A stretch of 56,881 nt of DNA from Spirochaetales bacterium (GTDB taxonomy: Bacteria > Spirochaetota > Spirochaetia > JABEVK01): assembly GCA_013044245.1 (NCBI GenBank), contig JABEVK010000066.1, forward strand, positions 1 to 56,881. Reading direction: 5' to 3'. The notes beneath the pieces were generated by a model. It was not told the origin of the DNA, made no database searches, and saw nothing but the letters and a program-made list of their open reading frames with translations. Position 1 is the stretch's first letter. Every line of letters starts with the position of its first letter. Below, in pieces: positions 38,793 through 47,702 of the stretch. Position numbers and translations under genes: made by a program.

Positions 38793-39938
38793 TTAGAGCA
38801 AATTGGCCGATTGGTAACTATTGCCGTTAGCCGTTGTCAGATCGGTTCCATAGGTTTTCACCCAAGTGGCACCGTTTCCATTGTCAAACACAACGGTTTG
38901 GCCCTGCGAAAACGCAGTGTCAGTATAGGTGTCTTGAAAGACCACGTTCCCAGTACCGTCAAACCCTTCTTGCCAATAGTAGTTGGTTGCTGTACCACCG
39001 CTCGGTGTCATAGTGATTGATGTGTTGGTTACCCCGCCGTTGTTGTCGGCATAGCCATAAATTCCATAAGTCGCAGTATCGGTACCGGCGATGTTGAAGC
39101 TCATACTGGCAAAGACGCCGTTTAAGGTCGATTTAGGATCCGGAACAACGCTCATCTGCATGGAATCCGTGTTGCCTGTCACCGTTTGATCGGGCATGCT
39201 CACCTTAAAGGAAGTAGAATTATCAGCACCGTCAGCCACCAGTTCAAGCGTCGTTCCCGACATCGTCATGGACATTTTTATCGCCTGAGTTGACCAACTA
39301 AAGGTCATCGACATCGACGATGCTGCCGCAGTACTGGTTGCTGGCTGTGTAACCGTAATAACGGCCGAGTTTGGTAAGCTTGCAGCAGAGTTTGTTGCCA
39401 AATAATTGAAATCGTTAATCGTGATTGGTTGCCCGACCATGCCGGCTTCATTCGAAGTGGAATCTGAGGCAGGTAACTGCTCAGCTAAAGCGTTGATCAT
39501 GGCTTGCGTGGGGGTTACGACAACATTTTTGGTGTCCGTTCCGGGCTTAAGGTTGTTTTGACTGATCGCCGCATCGACTACCGATTCAAACATCAAAAGT
39601 ACGGGCTGAATCGTGGACATCAGGCCCGTCATGTTCTTAATTTGCTGGTAACCTTCAGATTGAGCGGCAACGGTAGTTGTGCGCGCGCCAGCTAAAGAAG
39701 CCGCGGTTGAGGAAGAGGTCAACGACGTAGGCAACTTTACAGTCGAGGTGTTCGGTAAAACCTGATTCTTATAAACGGTCGTTGTCGGAGTTGGGGTCGG
39801 TGTGGGGGTTGGCGTCACCGAGGTTGTCGTCGAACTCGTGCTTGAGGTCGGCTGGGAACACGAACTAAACACCAGGGTCAAACCCAAAGCTAGCCCTAAA
39901 AGAACAGAAATTTTCATAGCTTTCTCCTTTGTGAGCAA
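38793..39938 (-). CDS. Lipoprotein with Thr/Pro-rich linker
   Basis: MKISVLLGLALGLTLVFSSCSQPTSSTSSTTTSVTPTPTPTPTPTTTV. Confidence 0.75.
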   Translation of the reverse strand: MLTKEKAMKISVLLGLALGLTLVFSSCSQPTSSTSSTTTSVTPTPTPTPTPTTTVYKNQVLPNTSTVKLPTSLTSSSTAASLAGARTTTVAAQSEGYQQIKNMTGLMSTIQPVLLMFESVVDAAISQNNLKPGTDTKNVVVTPTQAMINALAEQLPASDSTSNEAGMVGQPITINDFNYLATNSAASLPNSAVITVTQPATSTAAASSMSMTFSWSTQAIKMSMTMSGTTLELVADGADNSTSFKVSMPDQTVTGNTDSMQMSVVPDPKSTLNGVFASMSFNIAGTDTATYGIYGYADNNGGVTNTSITMTPSGGTATNYYWQEGFDGTGNVVFQDTYTDTAFSQGQTVVFDNGNGATWVKTYGTDLTTANGNSYQSANLL

Positions 39939-40025
39939 GTTACTAAGAAATTGCTCAAAAGAAGAATATCACAGTTTTTTTAATAAACAAGTAAACCGCT
40001 CAGAATTCTCTACTACTCTTATTTT

Positions 40026-40688
40026 TTACCAATCGATGACCGGCTTTCCTTGAGCTGTCAGGTACGCATTGGCTCGGCTGAACGGGTGAGAACCAAAAAA
40101 CCCTCGGTAGGCGGACAACGGCGACGGATGTGCACTTCGAATGATCAAGTGCCGCGTTTCGTCTAAAAACGACCCTTTTCGTTGAGCGTACGCCCCCCAT
40201 AAAATGAACACGACGCCACTTTTTTCGGTACCGAGAAGCTTTAACACGGCATCCGTAAACGTTTCCCACCCTCGCCCGGCATGGCTAGTTGGTTGTCCAG
40301 AACGAACAGTCAGCGTCGAGTTGAGAAGCAACACGCCCTGCTGGGCCCATGATTCCAACGAAGAATCCGTATGCGGCTCCCGCCCTAAGTCGGTACGCAA
40401 TTCTCGAAAGATATTGACCAACGATGGCGGAAGATCCACACCGGGAAAGACTGAAAAGCAAAGTCCATTGGCTTGGCCGACGCCGTGGTACGGGTCCTGC
40501 CCTAAAATCACGACGCGCACCTGAGGAAACGGACAAAGATCAAAAGCGCGAAAAATTCGTCCCCCTGTGGGGTAAACGGTTGTGCCTTTATATTCCTGAC
40601 GGACAAATTCTGTTAATTCACAAAAATACGGTTGCGCAAACTCGCCCGATAATTTTTGCTTCCAAGAATCTTCAATGCGAACATCCAT
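40026..40688 (-). CDS. ung: Uracil-DNA glycosylase
   Basis: VRVVILGQDPYHGVGQANGLCFSV...WAQQGVLLLNSTLTVRSGQPTSHAGRGWE...HPSPLSAYRGFFGSHPFSRAN. Confidence 0.95.
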   Translation of the reverse strand: MDVRIEDSWKQKLSGEFAQPYFCELTEFVRQEYKGTTVYPTGGRIFRAFDLCPFPQVRVVILGQDPYHGVGQANGLCFSVFPGVDLPPSLVNIFRELRTDLGREPHTDSSLESWAQQGVLLLNSTLTVRSGQPTSHAGRGWETFTDAVLKLLGTEKSGVVFILWGAYAQRKGSFLDETRHLIIRSAHPSPLSAYRGFFGSHPFSRANAYLTAQGKPVIDW

Positions 40689-40769
40689 GCTTTCATTAGA
40701 TGCCGACAGGCAGGGGTGCTCGTCAACAGGGGTCTCGGAAATTCTTACCAAATCCAGTACCTTAGAGTC

Positions 40770-41579
40770 ATGATCAAACTCATCGCTATCGATTTAGACG
40801 ATACCCTTTTACGGACCGACCTGACAATTTCCCATAAAAACCGCGCCGCTCTGCGTGCCGCCGAAGAAAAAGGTGTGCGCCTGGTGCTAGCTTCGGGACG
40901 GTCGTTGCCCTCGATGAAGAATTATGCCCACCAATTGGGCTTGCACGATAAGCCGGGCTACCTGATTTCGGACAACGGTTCCACCGTTTCGTCCACCTCC
41001 CCTTTTCAGGTTCTGGTGTCACACACCCTCGAAAAGCCTCTTTTAGACGAATTATTTGACGCCTTTGCTGAGCTTGGCCTGCCAGTGCAAGTTTACCAAG
41101 ACAAGACGATCCTGGTTACCTCCGAGAACAAGATTACTTCGGTAGACGTTAAGTTGTCCGGCTATGAACGCCAAATCGTTCCCGATTTAAAACAGAGTTT
41201 AACCTTTCGACCGGCAAAACTGGTGATACCCGGCGACCCCGAACTTCTTAAAACTGCTCTTGTACGCATTCGTAAGGTTTTTGGCACGCGGGTGAATAGT
41301 TTTATCTCTAAACCCTATTTTCTAGAGGTCTTGCCGTTGGCCGCGGACAAAGGAACAGCGTTAGCTTTTGTGGCCCAACAGGCCGGTCTTAACCGAGAAA
41401 ACATAATGGCCATCGGTGATGCGGCCAATGATTTAGGGATGATCAAGTTCGCCGGTTGGGGCGTCGCCATGGCCAACGCCATTCCCGAGGTCAAAGCCAT
41501 CGCCCGGATAATCAGTGCCGCTGATCATGAGGACGATGGTGTTGCCGAAATTCTTGAACGATATGTGTTGTCGAATTAA
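40770..41579 (+). CDS. Cof-type HAD-IIB family phosphatase
   Basis: MIKLIAIDLDDTLLRTDLTISHKNRAALRAAEEKGVRLVLASGRS...IMAIGDAANDLGMIKFAGWGVAMANA. Confidence 0.9.
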   Translation: MIKLIAIDLDDTLLRTDLTISHKNRAALRAAEEKGVRLVLASGRSLPSMKNYAHQLGLHDKPGYLISDNGSTVSSTSPFQVLVSHTLEKPLLDELFDAFAELGLPVQVYQDKTILVTSENKITSVDVKLSGYERQIVPDLKQSLTFRPAKLVIPGDPELLKTALVRIRKVFGTRVNSFISKPYFLEVLPLAADKGTALAFVAQQAGLNRENIMAIGDAANDLGMIKFAGWGVAMANAIPEVKAIARIISAADHEDDGVAEILERYVLSN

Positions 41580-42260
41580 TTATACTTTATCGACGTAGCT
41601 GACACGGACCTGCTTGATCAGGCCATCACCCTCGCTTTCGGTGGTGATATCTTTCATATCATTGAGGGCGGTGTGAATCAAACGGCGTTCAAACGGGTTC
41701 ATGGGTTCGAGCAATTTCGAGGTGCGAGTGCGCCGAACCTGCTGCGCTGTTCGCAGAGCTAAGTTGACCAAATGGTCCTCTCGGCGGTTGCGATAGTTTT
41801 CGGCATCCAAGACCACTTTGAGGTGAGTACCTTTCCCGTCCAACAGGTTCATGGCATACACATTTGCTAAAACTTGAAGCGAATCCAGGTTTTTGCCGTG
41901 TTTCCCAATCAATAAGTTGGCATCTTCGCTGAGCAGATCCAGAATGATCTTGTTTCGCTCTCGGCCAGTCAGGCTAACGCGAGCTAAAAAACCCATCTTT
42001 TTGATCATCGTTTCAACAAAAACCGTGACTTTGCGCTCGAGCTCAGGGTTTGGTTCGTAAGGCAGACTTTCTTCGTCTTCTTCTAAAGCCGGCTCGGAGT
42101 CGTGGGTATAAACCCGGATCCGCACCCCACCTTTTTTAAAAAGTCCCTTTCGTCCGGAATCGAGGATTTCAACATCAAACTCGCTTTCGTGAAGGCCCAA
42201 TTCCGCCATCGCTTTGGCAATGGCTTCATTTTCGGTTTTTGCTTCAAATTCGTGAGTCAT
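41580..42260 (-). CDS. jag: Jag/KhpB RNA-binding protein (Jag-N, KH, R3H)
   Basis: EFEAKTENEAIAKAMAELGL...LLIGKHGKNLDSLQVLANVYAMNLLDGKGTHLKVVLDAENYRNRREDHLVNLA...EPMNPFERRLIHTAL. Confidence 0.92.
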   Translation of the reverse strand: MTHEFEAKTENEAIAKAMAELGLHESEFDVEILDSGRKGLFKKGGVRIRVYTHDSEPALEEDEESLPYEPNPELERKVTVFVETMIKKMGFLARVSLTGRERNKIILDLLSEDANLLIGKHGKNLDSLQVLANVYAMNLLDGKGTHLKVVLDAENYRNRREDHLVNLALRTAQQVRRTRTSKLLEPMNPFERRLIHTALNDMKDITTESEGDGLIKQVRVSYVDKV

Positions 42261-42263
42261 TCT

Positions 42264-44018
42264 CTACCTCCGCACTTTTTTCGAAGACGGCGCGATCTTG
42301 GGACCAGCCGCAGTTACCGGTTTCTTAAAATGTTTATTGACATAAGCCTGTTGAAACACGGTTAAAATATTTTGAACGCACCAGTATACCATCAAACCTG
42401 AGGGCATTTCATAAAGCATAAAGAAGAAGAGGATGGGGATACCGAAGGTCATGATCTTCATCTGGGTGTTGCCCTGAGCCCCACCAGGCTGACTTAATGA
42501 CGAGCTAAGGATCTGTGTACCCACCATGATAAAGGGTAAGGCGTGCAAGGCCGTCCAGTTGAGGAGCGGCAAGGGGAAGCCCCAGCTAAAGACAACATCA
42601 GGAACCGAAAGGTCCGGAATCCAACCGGGGATAAACATGGCCCCGCGCAAGTCAAACTGATTTTGGAACATCCCGTACAGGGCAAAGAAGATGGGGATCT
42701 GCAAGATCATCGGCAGACAGCCGCCCATGGGGTTGACGCCTTCTTTTTGGTAAAGCGCCATCGTTTGTTCGTTAAGTTTTTTTGGGTCATCCTTGAACTT
42801 AGCCTGCAATTCTTTCAGCTTTGGCTGTAGGGCCTGCATGGCAGCACTGGCTCGATAGCTCTTTTGGGTTAAAGGCCAAGTCAGCAGTTTGACCAAAATT
42901 GTCAACAGAATAATGGCCACACCCCAGTTCGGGATTAAGTAAACAATGCCTTGAAGAACAAATTTCAGAATAACCTCAAGCCAGCCCAGCAAAAAGTTGT
43001 CTTCGAGCGCCCGTTCCAGCTTCAGATCCGAGAAACCTTCCGGGTTATTCTTTGCCTCGTCATACATTTTAAGGACTTTTTCTTCTTTCGGTCCTACATA
43101 GAAATGGAAAACATCTTTATTGGTCGAACTTTGCAGTTGGGGACGGGAAAAGGCCAACCGGTCAACCTGAGTGTCTCCCTGTTCTGGTTTGTCCGAGAAT
43201 GTCGTTTCATACTGAGTACCATCGGGAATACCAATCACGGTAAAGTACTTGCCGACAATAGCCGCCCATTTTGCATCGTCGTGAAAAGACTTGGTTTCGT
43301 TAGTAAACGTTTCATCCTTACGGTCATTGCCCACGAGACGATAGAATTTCCGATAATCGGCGGACCCATCGAGTTTAGTAAACGACGGCCCAATCTGAGG
43401 GCCATAGGTCAAGGTGTACGCATACTTTCCGTTCGAAAGATCTGGGATCGTTCCGTTAGAACTTTGGGTTTCAACATCAACTTCGATCATGTAATCGTTG
43501 TTATGAAAGGTGAACGTTTTCGATAAGGTAAAGGGTACGCCTTTGACATCCAAAAAGTTCTGTGAGAAGCGAACTTTATGCGGTCCCAGCTGTTCCACTT
43601 GAAAAGGGACCTGAATATTTGGTTTTCCCCAACCGCCAAAATTAGTCTCAAAAGCATCGCCCGTTCCCCATTTGGTGGCAACCATCTGAACGGGTTTGCT
43701 GTTATCCAGGTGTTTTTTTAACTCGATCGACGTTGCCACGGCACCGACATTCGACAAAGTCACCTGCATCAGGTTGGTACTGATGACCACGTTTTGCGGT
43801 GTTGCAGGCAGGGTCGTCAACACAGGGGCTTTTCCGTTTGCGGGCACCGTCGGAGCCAGGGACGGCGCAAGTTGAGCGGTACTGGCTGGTTGTTCTGTTT
43901 TTGTCAGAGGCGGTAAGGGGGCTTCCGGTTTTTTAGGCCAAAAGACGTTTTGAATCAAAAAACTGCCGAGCACCACGACGATCGATAAAACAATCGCCAA
44001 GATGGTGTTTTTTTCCAT
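42264..44018 (-). CDS. yidC: Membrane protein insertase YidC
   Basis: GVAIILLTILVKLLTWPLTQKSYRASAAMQALQPKLKELQAKFKDDPKKLNEQTMALYQKEGVNPMGGCLPMILQIPIFFALYGMF. Confidence 0.96.
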   Translation of the reverse strand: MEKNTILAIVLSIVVVLGSFLIQNVFWPKKPEAPLPPLTKTEQPASTAQLAPSLAPTVPANGKAPVLTTLPATPQNVVISTNLMQVTLSNVGAVATSIELKKHLDNSKPVQMVATKWGTGDAFETNFGGWGKPNIQVPFQVEQLGPHKVRFSQNFLDVKGVPFTLSKTFTFHNNDYMIEVDVETQSSNGTIPDLSNGKYAYTLTYGPQIGPSFTKLDGSADYRKFYRLVGNDRKDETFTNETKSFHDDAKWAAIVGKYFTVIGIPDGTQYETTFSDKPEQGDTQVDRLAFSRPQLQSSTNKDVFHFYVGPKEEKVLKMYDEAKNNPEGFSDLKLERALEDNFLLGWLEVILKFVLQGIVYLIPNWGVAIILLTILVKLLTWPLTQKSYRASAAMQALQPKLKELQAKFKDDPKKLNEQTMALYQKEGVNPMGGCLPMILQIPIFFALYGMFQNQFDLRGAMFIPGWIPDLSVPDVVFSWGFPLPLLNWTALHALPFIMVGTQILSSSLSQPGGAQGNTQMKIMTFGIPILFFFMLYEMPSGLMVYWCVQNILTVFQQAYVNKHFKKPVTAAGPKIAPSSKKVRR

Positions 44019-44029
44019 AAAGACTCCTT

Positions 44030-44251
44030 TCAGGGTACGGGATCATAACCCCCCGGCGAACCGGGGTGACATCTCAGAATACGTCGGATAGCTAAAATAC
44101 CGCCGCGCCAGGCGCCGTACTTTTTCACTGCTTCTAAACCATACGACGAACATGTCGGCGTATAGCGGCAAGAAGGGGGAAAAAGTCCAGAAAACCCATA
44201 TTTGTAGACCAGAATAAGTCCCCGCAAGGGCCACGATAAAAGCTTCGAGAC
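44030..44251 (-). CDS. yidD: Membrane protein insertion efficiency factor YidD; start uncertain
   Basis: [73 protein letters not shown]; no canonical start near the N-terminus. Confidence 0.85.
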   Translation of the reverse strand, partial: VSKLLSWPLRGLILVYKYGFSGLFPPSCRYTPTCSSYGLEAVKKYGAWRGGILAIRRILRCHPGSPGGYDPVP

Positions 44252-44255
44252 CCAA

Positions 44256-44597
44256 TTAGGCTTCCAACCCGGCTTTTGCCAGGAGCTGAAGGACTTGTCT
44301 TTCTCTGTCCCAGTAGGAAAACTTTCCGGGGTAAACGAGGATAACAATGTCGTGACCCGGGCGGATTTCTTCTTTATGAAGACGAAAGATTTCCCGGATT
44401 TGTCTTTTGGCGCGATTTCTTTGAACTGCATTACCGAATTTCTTGGACAAGCCGACACCAAGTCTCGACCTCTCCAGGGAATTCGCCGAAGCGGCTAGCT
44501 TCGCTCCCTGGCAACTGGCGCGCAGGGGCGAAGTAAACGCCCGCTGAAAGTCCTGTTTTCGTTTTAGCCTTTCTTGGTTAGTAAGGCTTTTTCTCAT
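44256..44597 (-). CDS. rnpA: Ribonuclease P protein component
   Basis: [21 protein letters not shown]...[47 protein letters not shown]. Confidence 0.94.
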   Translation of the reverse strand: MRKSLTNQERLKRKQDFQRAFTSPLRASCQGAKLAASANSLERSRLGVGLSKKFGNAVQRNRAKRQIREIFRLHKEEIRPGHDIVILVYPGKFSYWDRERQVLQLLAKAGLEA

Positions 44598-44733
44598 CGG
44601 AAACAGTCAGCTTTTTGCGGCCTTTAGCGCGGCGGCGAGCCAACACCATGCGGCCTCCCCGTGTTGCCATGCGGGCCCGGAAACCGAATTTGCGGGTTCT
44701 TTTAACACGGCTGGGTTGGTAAGTTCGCTTCAC
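44578..44733 (-). CDS. rpmH: 50S ribosomal protein L34
   Basis: Minus strand GTG 44733: [51 protein letters not shown]; below the ORF-track length cutoff. Confidence 0.95.
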   Translation of the reverse strand: MKRTYQPSRVKRTRKFGFRARMATRGGRMVLARRRAKGRKKLTVSDEKKPY

Positions 44734-44760
44734 AATAACACTCCTCAAAAAAAGAAAAAA

Positions 44761-44833
44761 TCGGGATGACTGGATTTGAACCAGCGACCCTCACGTCCCG
44801 AACGTGATGCGCTACCCCTGCGCTACATCCCGA
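44761..44833 (-). tRNA. tRNA-Pro(CGG)
   Basis: Cloverleaf TCGGGAT...TCACG-TTCGGGA-CGTGA...GGTTCAAATCC...ATCCCGA on the minus strand. Confidence 0.93.
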
Positions 44834-44882
44834 AATTTAGCCTAGGTAGAATATCGGTTTTTTTTATCTTTGCCAAGTGCAT

Positions 44883-45317
44883 TCACTCACGATGCAGTTT
44901 TATAAGATCTTCGAGTTTTTTTAAAAGCTCTTGGCGATTCTTTTCTTCTTCGGCAGAAATTGGTTCGGGGATAATTTTTGTTTTGGGTGCTTCCGAAGGA
45001 GCCGGTAGGTCCCCATAGCGAAACTTTAACCCTGTTATTTTCAATTCAGGGACACGACGCCGTAAACTTGCCAACAATGGTGCCTCATAGAGCAACAGAA
45101 GCTGTAGCCAAGCGGGATGATCGGCGGTGATCGTCACAACGCTATTTTTCCACTCCTCGATTCGGCAATGGCGCGCGGGGTGACGTTTGGCCAAGGCGGG
45201 AACATCCAACAAAACAGACTCCCAGCGGCTCACGAGGTGAAAAGACTCTTCGCCGGTAGGCCCAGTCTTTTGCGAAATAAAAGATTCCAGGTATGCTTTG
45301 AGCCTTTGTTCATCCAT
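44883..45317 (-). CDS. DUF721/DciA-like protein
   Basis: Small protein with WESVLLDVPALAKRHPARHCRIEEWKNSVVTITADHPAWLQLLLLYEAPLLASLRRRVPELKITGLKFRYGD; between recF and rpmH. Confidence 0.75.
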   Translation of the reverse strand: MDEQRLKAYLESFISQKTGPTGEESFHLVSRWESVLLDVPALAKRHPARHCRIEEWKNSVVTITADHPAWLQLLLLYEAPLLASLRRRVPELKITGLKFRYGDLPAPSEAPKTKIIPEPISAEEEKNRQELLKKLEDLIKLHRE

Positions 45318-46380
45318 CTTTTTCGAACCTACCGTTCTTAACTTTAAGAATCAAGGGTTCGAGACTGCTACTAGGGTGCTCCTCGGGCAAATACGTGAAA
45401 AACGCTTGTTCGGCACTTGGTAACTGCTTCAAAAACCGCTGTCTCTTTTCCCCGTCAAGCTCTAACAGAACGTCGTCAAACAAAAGTAAAGGCAATTTGC
45501 CTGATTTTCGGGCCGAAAACCGAGCTTGCGCCGTACGGAGCAGCAGCGAAACGAGACGCACCTGACCAGTAGAAGCCGCCTGGGCAAAGTCACGACCTTC
45601 GAGGGTGAACACATACCGATCCCGGTGCGGGCCCGTGGTGGTATACCCGGTTTCGCGTTCTTTGGTCCGAGATTGTTCCAACTGTTGGACCAAGTCTTCA
45701 TGTGAACCCCTCCACGAAGGCCGGTAACGAATTTCAAGTTTTTCTAAGCCTGATACCGTTGAAAACAGCTCGGGAAAAACCTCGTTGAACTCTTCGATCA
45801 ATTGCTGACGCGCCTCAACGAGATCTAAACCCTTGCGGATCAACTGTTCTTCCCAAACGGGTAGAGCCCCTCCGGGGTCCGAGCTGAGCAAAAGGTTCCG
45901 TGTTTTAAGGAGCTTTCGATATTGTCGCAAGTTATCGATGTAGGATGCGTCAAATAGCGACAAAGTTTGATCAAAAAAGAAACGCTGATGATCGGGGGTA
46001 CCTTGAACAAATAGGTAATCTTCGTGCGTAAACGCCACACAGGGCATTTCACGAACCATGTCTTTGCGGTCGCGCACCGGCTCGCGGTCCCATAAAAAAG
46101 ATTTTCCTTCTTCGGTAACTTTCAACCCTGCGGTATGAGTTTCACCGTCGCGCAAAAATTCCGCTTGAAGACTAAAGTGCGGCGAACCCCATCGACACAA
46201 TTGCCCATCGATTTTGGTACGAAACGACGAACCGTAGCAAAGAAGGTAAAGGGCTTCGAGAAAATTGGTCTTCCCTTGACCGTTTTGCCCCACCAAAAAA
46301 ATTTCCCTGGCTTTACCCAGGGAAATTTCCTCATCTTGAAGATTACGAAACTGGAAAAACCGTATCCGGGTAAACCCCAT
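45310..46380 (-). CDS. recF: DNA replication and repair protein RecF
   Basis: IRFFQFRNLQDEEISLGKAREIFLVGQNGQGKTNFLEALYLLCYGSSFR...GPHRDRYVF...STGQVRLVSLLLRTAQ...PLLLFDDVLLELD. Confidence 0.95.
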   Translation of the reverse strand: MGFTRIRFFQFRNLQDEEISLGKAREIFLVGQNGQGKTNFLEALYLLCYGSSFRTKIDGQLCRWGSPHFSLQAEFLRDGETHTAGLKVTEEGKSFLWDREPVRDRKDMVREMPCVAFTHEDYLFVQGTPDHQRFFFDQTLSLFDASYIDNLRQYRKLLKTRNLLLSSDPGGALPVWEEQLIRKGLDLVEARQQLIEEFNEVFPELFSTVSGLEKLEIRYRPSWRGSHEDLVQQLEQSRTKERETGYTTTGPHRDRYVFTLEGRDFAQAASTGQVRLVSLLLRTAQARFSARKSGKLPLLLFDDVLLELDGEKRQRFLKQLPSAEQAFFTYLPEEHPSSSLEPLILKVKNGRFEKDG

Positions 46381-47480
46381 TAGTCCATCTGCATGGGCAT
46401 AACGATATGAAAAAAGTCCCTGGCCGGTTCGGGGCGCAACGTCATAGCGCGTTTAGAATCGGTGAATTCCAATGCCATTCGCTCGGAACCTAAGACGCGT
46501 AAAGGGTCAAGTAAAAAGTTGTAGTTGACCGCAATGGTGGTTTGCTCTCCTGTAAAATCGCAGGGTATTTCTTCTTTAGCCATACCCAGTTCACTTTCTT
46601 CCGTGTTCACCATCAAGTTACCGTCGCCCACGGTGATAAAAACTCTTTTCGCTTTTTGTTCCGAGAGCAGTGAAACACGCTTGAGGGCTTCGCTAAATTC
46701 TTCACGCTTAAGACCAATCGTAAAGTTTTGACTTTCGGGTATGACACGGGAATAATTGGGAAATTGACCATCAATGAGGTTCGACGAAATTTTTTGATTA
46801 TCAAACCGAACAAAAAGCTGTTTGTCTCCGACCGATAGGCTCATGACGCCCTGTCCAGAAGCCAGCTTTCGGATCAAATTCATCGTTTTTGGAGGAACGA
46901 TGATACCGGGAAACTCAGGGATTCCGTTGGCAGGCTTTTCGATATACGAAAGTCTTCGACCGTCGGTAGCGACCATAACCACTTTATCGCCTTTGCGTTC
47001 CAAGTAAATCCCGTTCATAAAGTAACGAGTTTCATCGTCAGAAACCGAAAAAATTGTTTGACTGATCATTTCAAGAACTTCAGCTTGTGGTAGGTCAAAC
47101 CATACAGCGTTTTCCGGGTCTTTAATTTCGGGAAACTTATCGCTCGAGGCGCTTTTGAGTTGAAAATCGATAGTCGTTCCTACCGGTTTGATAAAAAGTT
47201 TGCCGTCACGAACTTCAAAGCTGATCTCTCGATCGGGTAAGGATCGAAGAATACCTAAAAGTTTTTCACAGTAGACGGTGGTTACTCCGTCTTGTTCGGC
47301 TGCTACCGGCAAACGAGTTTCAAAGGCTACTTTCAGGTCAGTGGCTTTGATGGTCAAAAAGCCATCTTTTACCTCAAGAAGAACATTGCTGAGGATCGAC
47401 ATGGCGTTCTTGACAGAAATAATTTCCTGGGCAATCGAAACTTCTTTGAGCAGAACGTTGCGTTCCAAGGCAAACTTCAT
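46380..47480 (-). CDS. dnaN: DNA polymerase III beta sliding clamp
   Basis: MKFALERNVLLKEVSIAQEIISVKNAMSILSNVLLEVKDGFLTIKATDLKVAFE...YFMNGIYLE...VATDGRRLSYIE...IVPPKTMNLIRKL. Confidence 0.96.
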   Translation of the reverse strand: MKFALERNVLLKEVSIAQEIISVKNAMSILSNVLLEVKDGFLTIKATDLKVAFETRLPVAAEQDGVTTVYCEKLLGILRSLPDREISFEVRDGKLFIKPVGTTIDFQLKSASSDKFPEIKDPENAVWFDLPQAEVLEMISQTIFSVSDDETRYFMNGIYLERKGDKVVMVATDGRRLSYIEKPANGIPEFPGIIVPPKTMNLIRKLASGQGVMSLSVGDKQLFVRFDNQKISSNLIDGQFPNYSRVIPESQNFTIGLKREEFSEALKRVSLLSEQKAKRVFITVGDGNLMVNTEESELGMAKEEIPCDFTGEQTTIAVNYNFLLDPLRVLGSERMALEFTDSKRAMTLRPEPARDFFHIVMPMQMD

Positions 47481-47510
47481 AGAAAGGCTCCTTCTTCTAA
47501 ATTTCTATTT

Positions 47511-47666
47511 ATAAAACAGTAGTAATAGTAGTAGTGTCGGGAAATTTGTGGATAAGCTTTCAAGTTCTTTTCCCAACGGCAGATATCTTTCCACATCCCT
47601 GTGAGAAGTTATGCCGGTTTTGTCCACATTTCCCCAAGCGCTTTTCGTTATACCGGATTTTCCACA
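47511..47666. other. oriC: Predicted origin unwinding element (DnaA box, GC patch, DnaA-trios, AT tract) and further DnaA-box-like sites
   Basis: TGTGGATAA at 47547-47555, TCGGG at 47537-47541, TAG-TAA-TAG-TAG-TAG at 47520-47534, TTTATAAAA just left; one-mismatch boxes TTGTCCACA 47620-47628 and TTTTCCACA 47658-47666. Confidence 0.75.
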
Positions 47667-47702
47667 AGAATATAACAGAAAATCCGGATGTTTTGCTACT
47701 CA

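Noticed and set aside
40695-40700. Leaderless promoter for ung (TCTAAT 6 nt before ATG)
   Set aside because: The only -35-like TTGACG is 20 nt away, too long for a confident call
44043-44255. 70-aa ORF starting with TTG directly after rnpA
   Set aside because: Its frame does not encode YidD, whose conserved sequence is in the neighbouring frame
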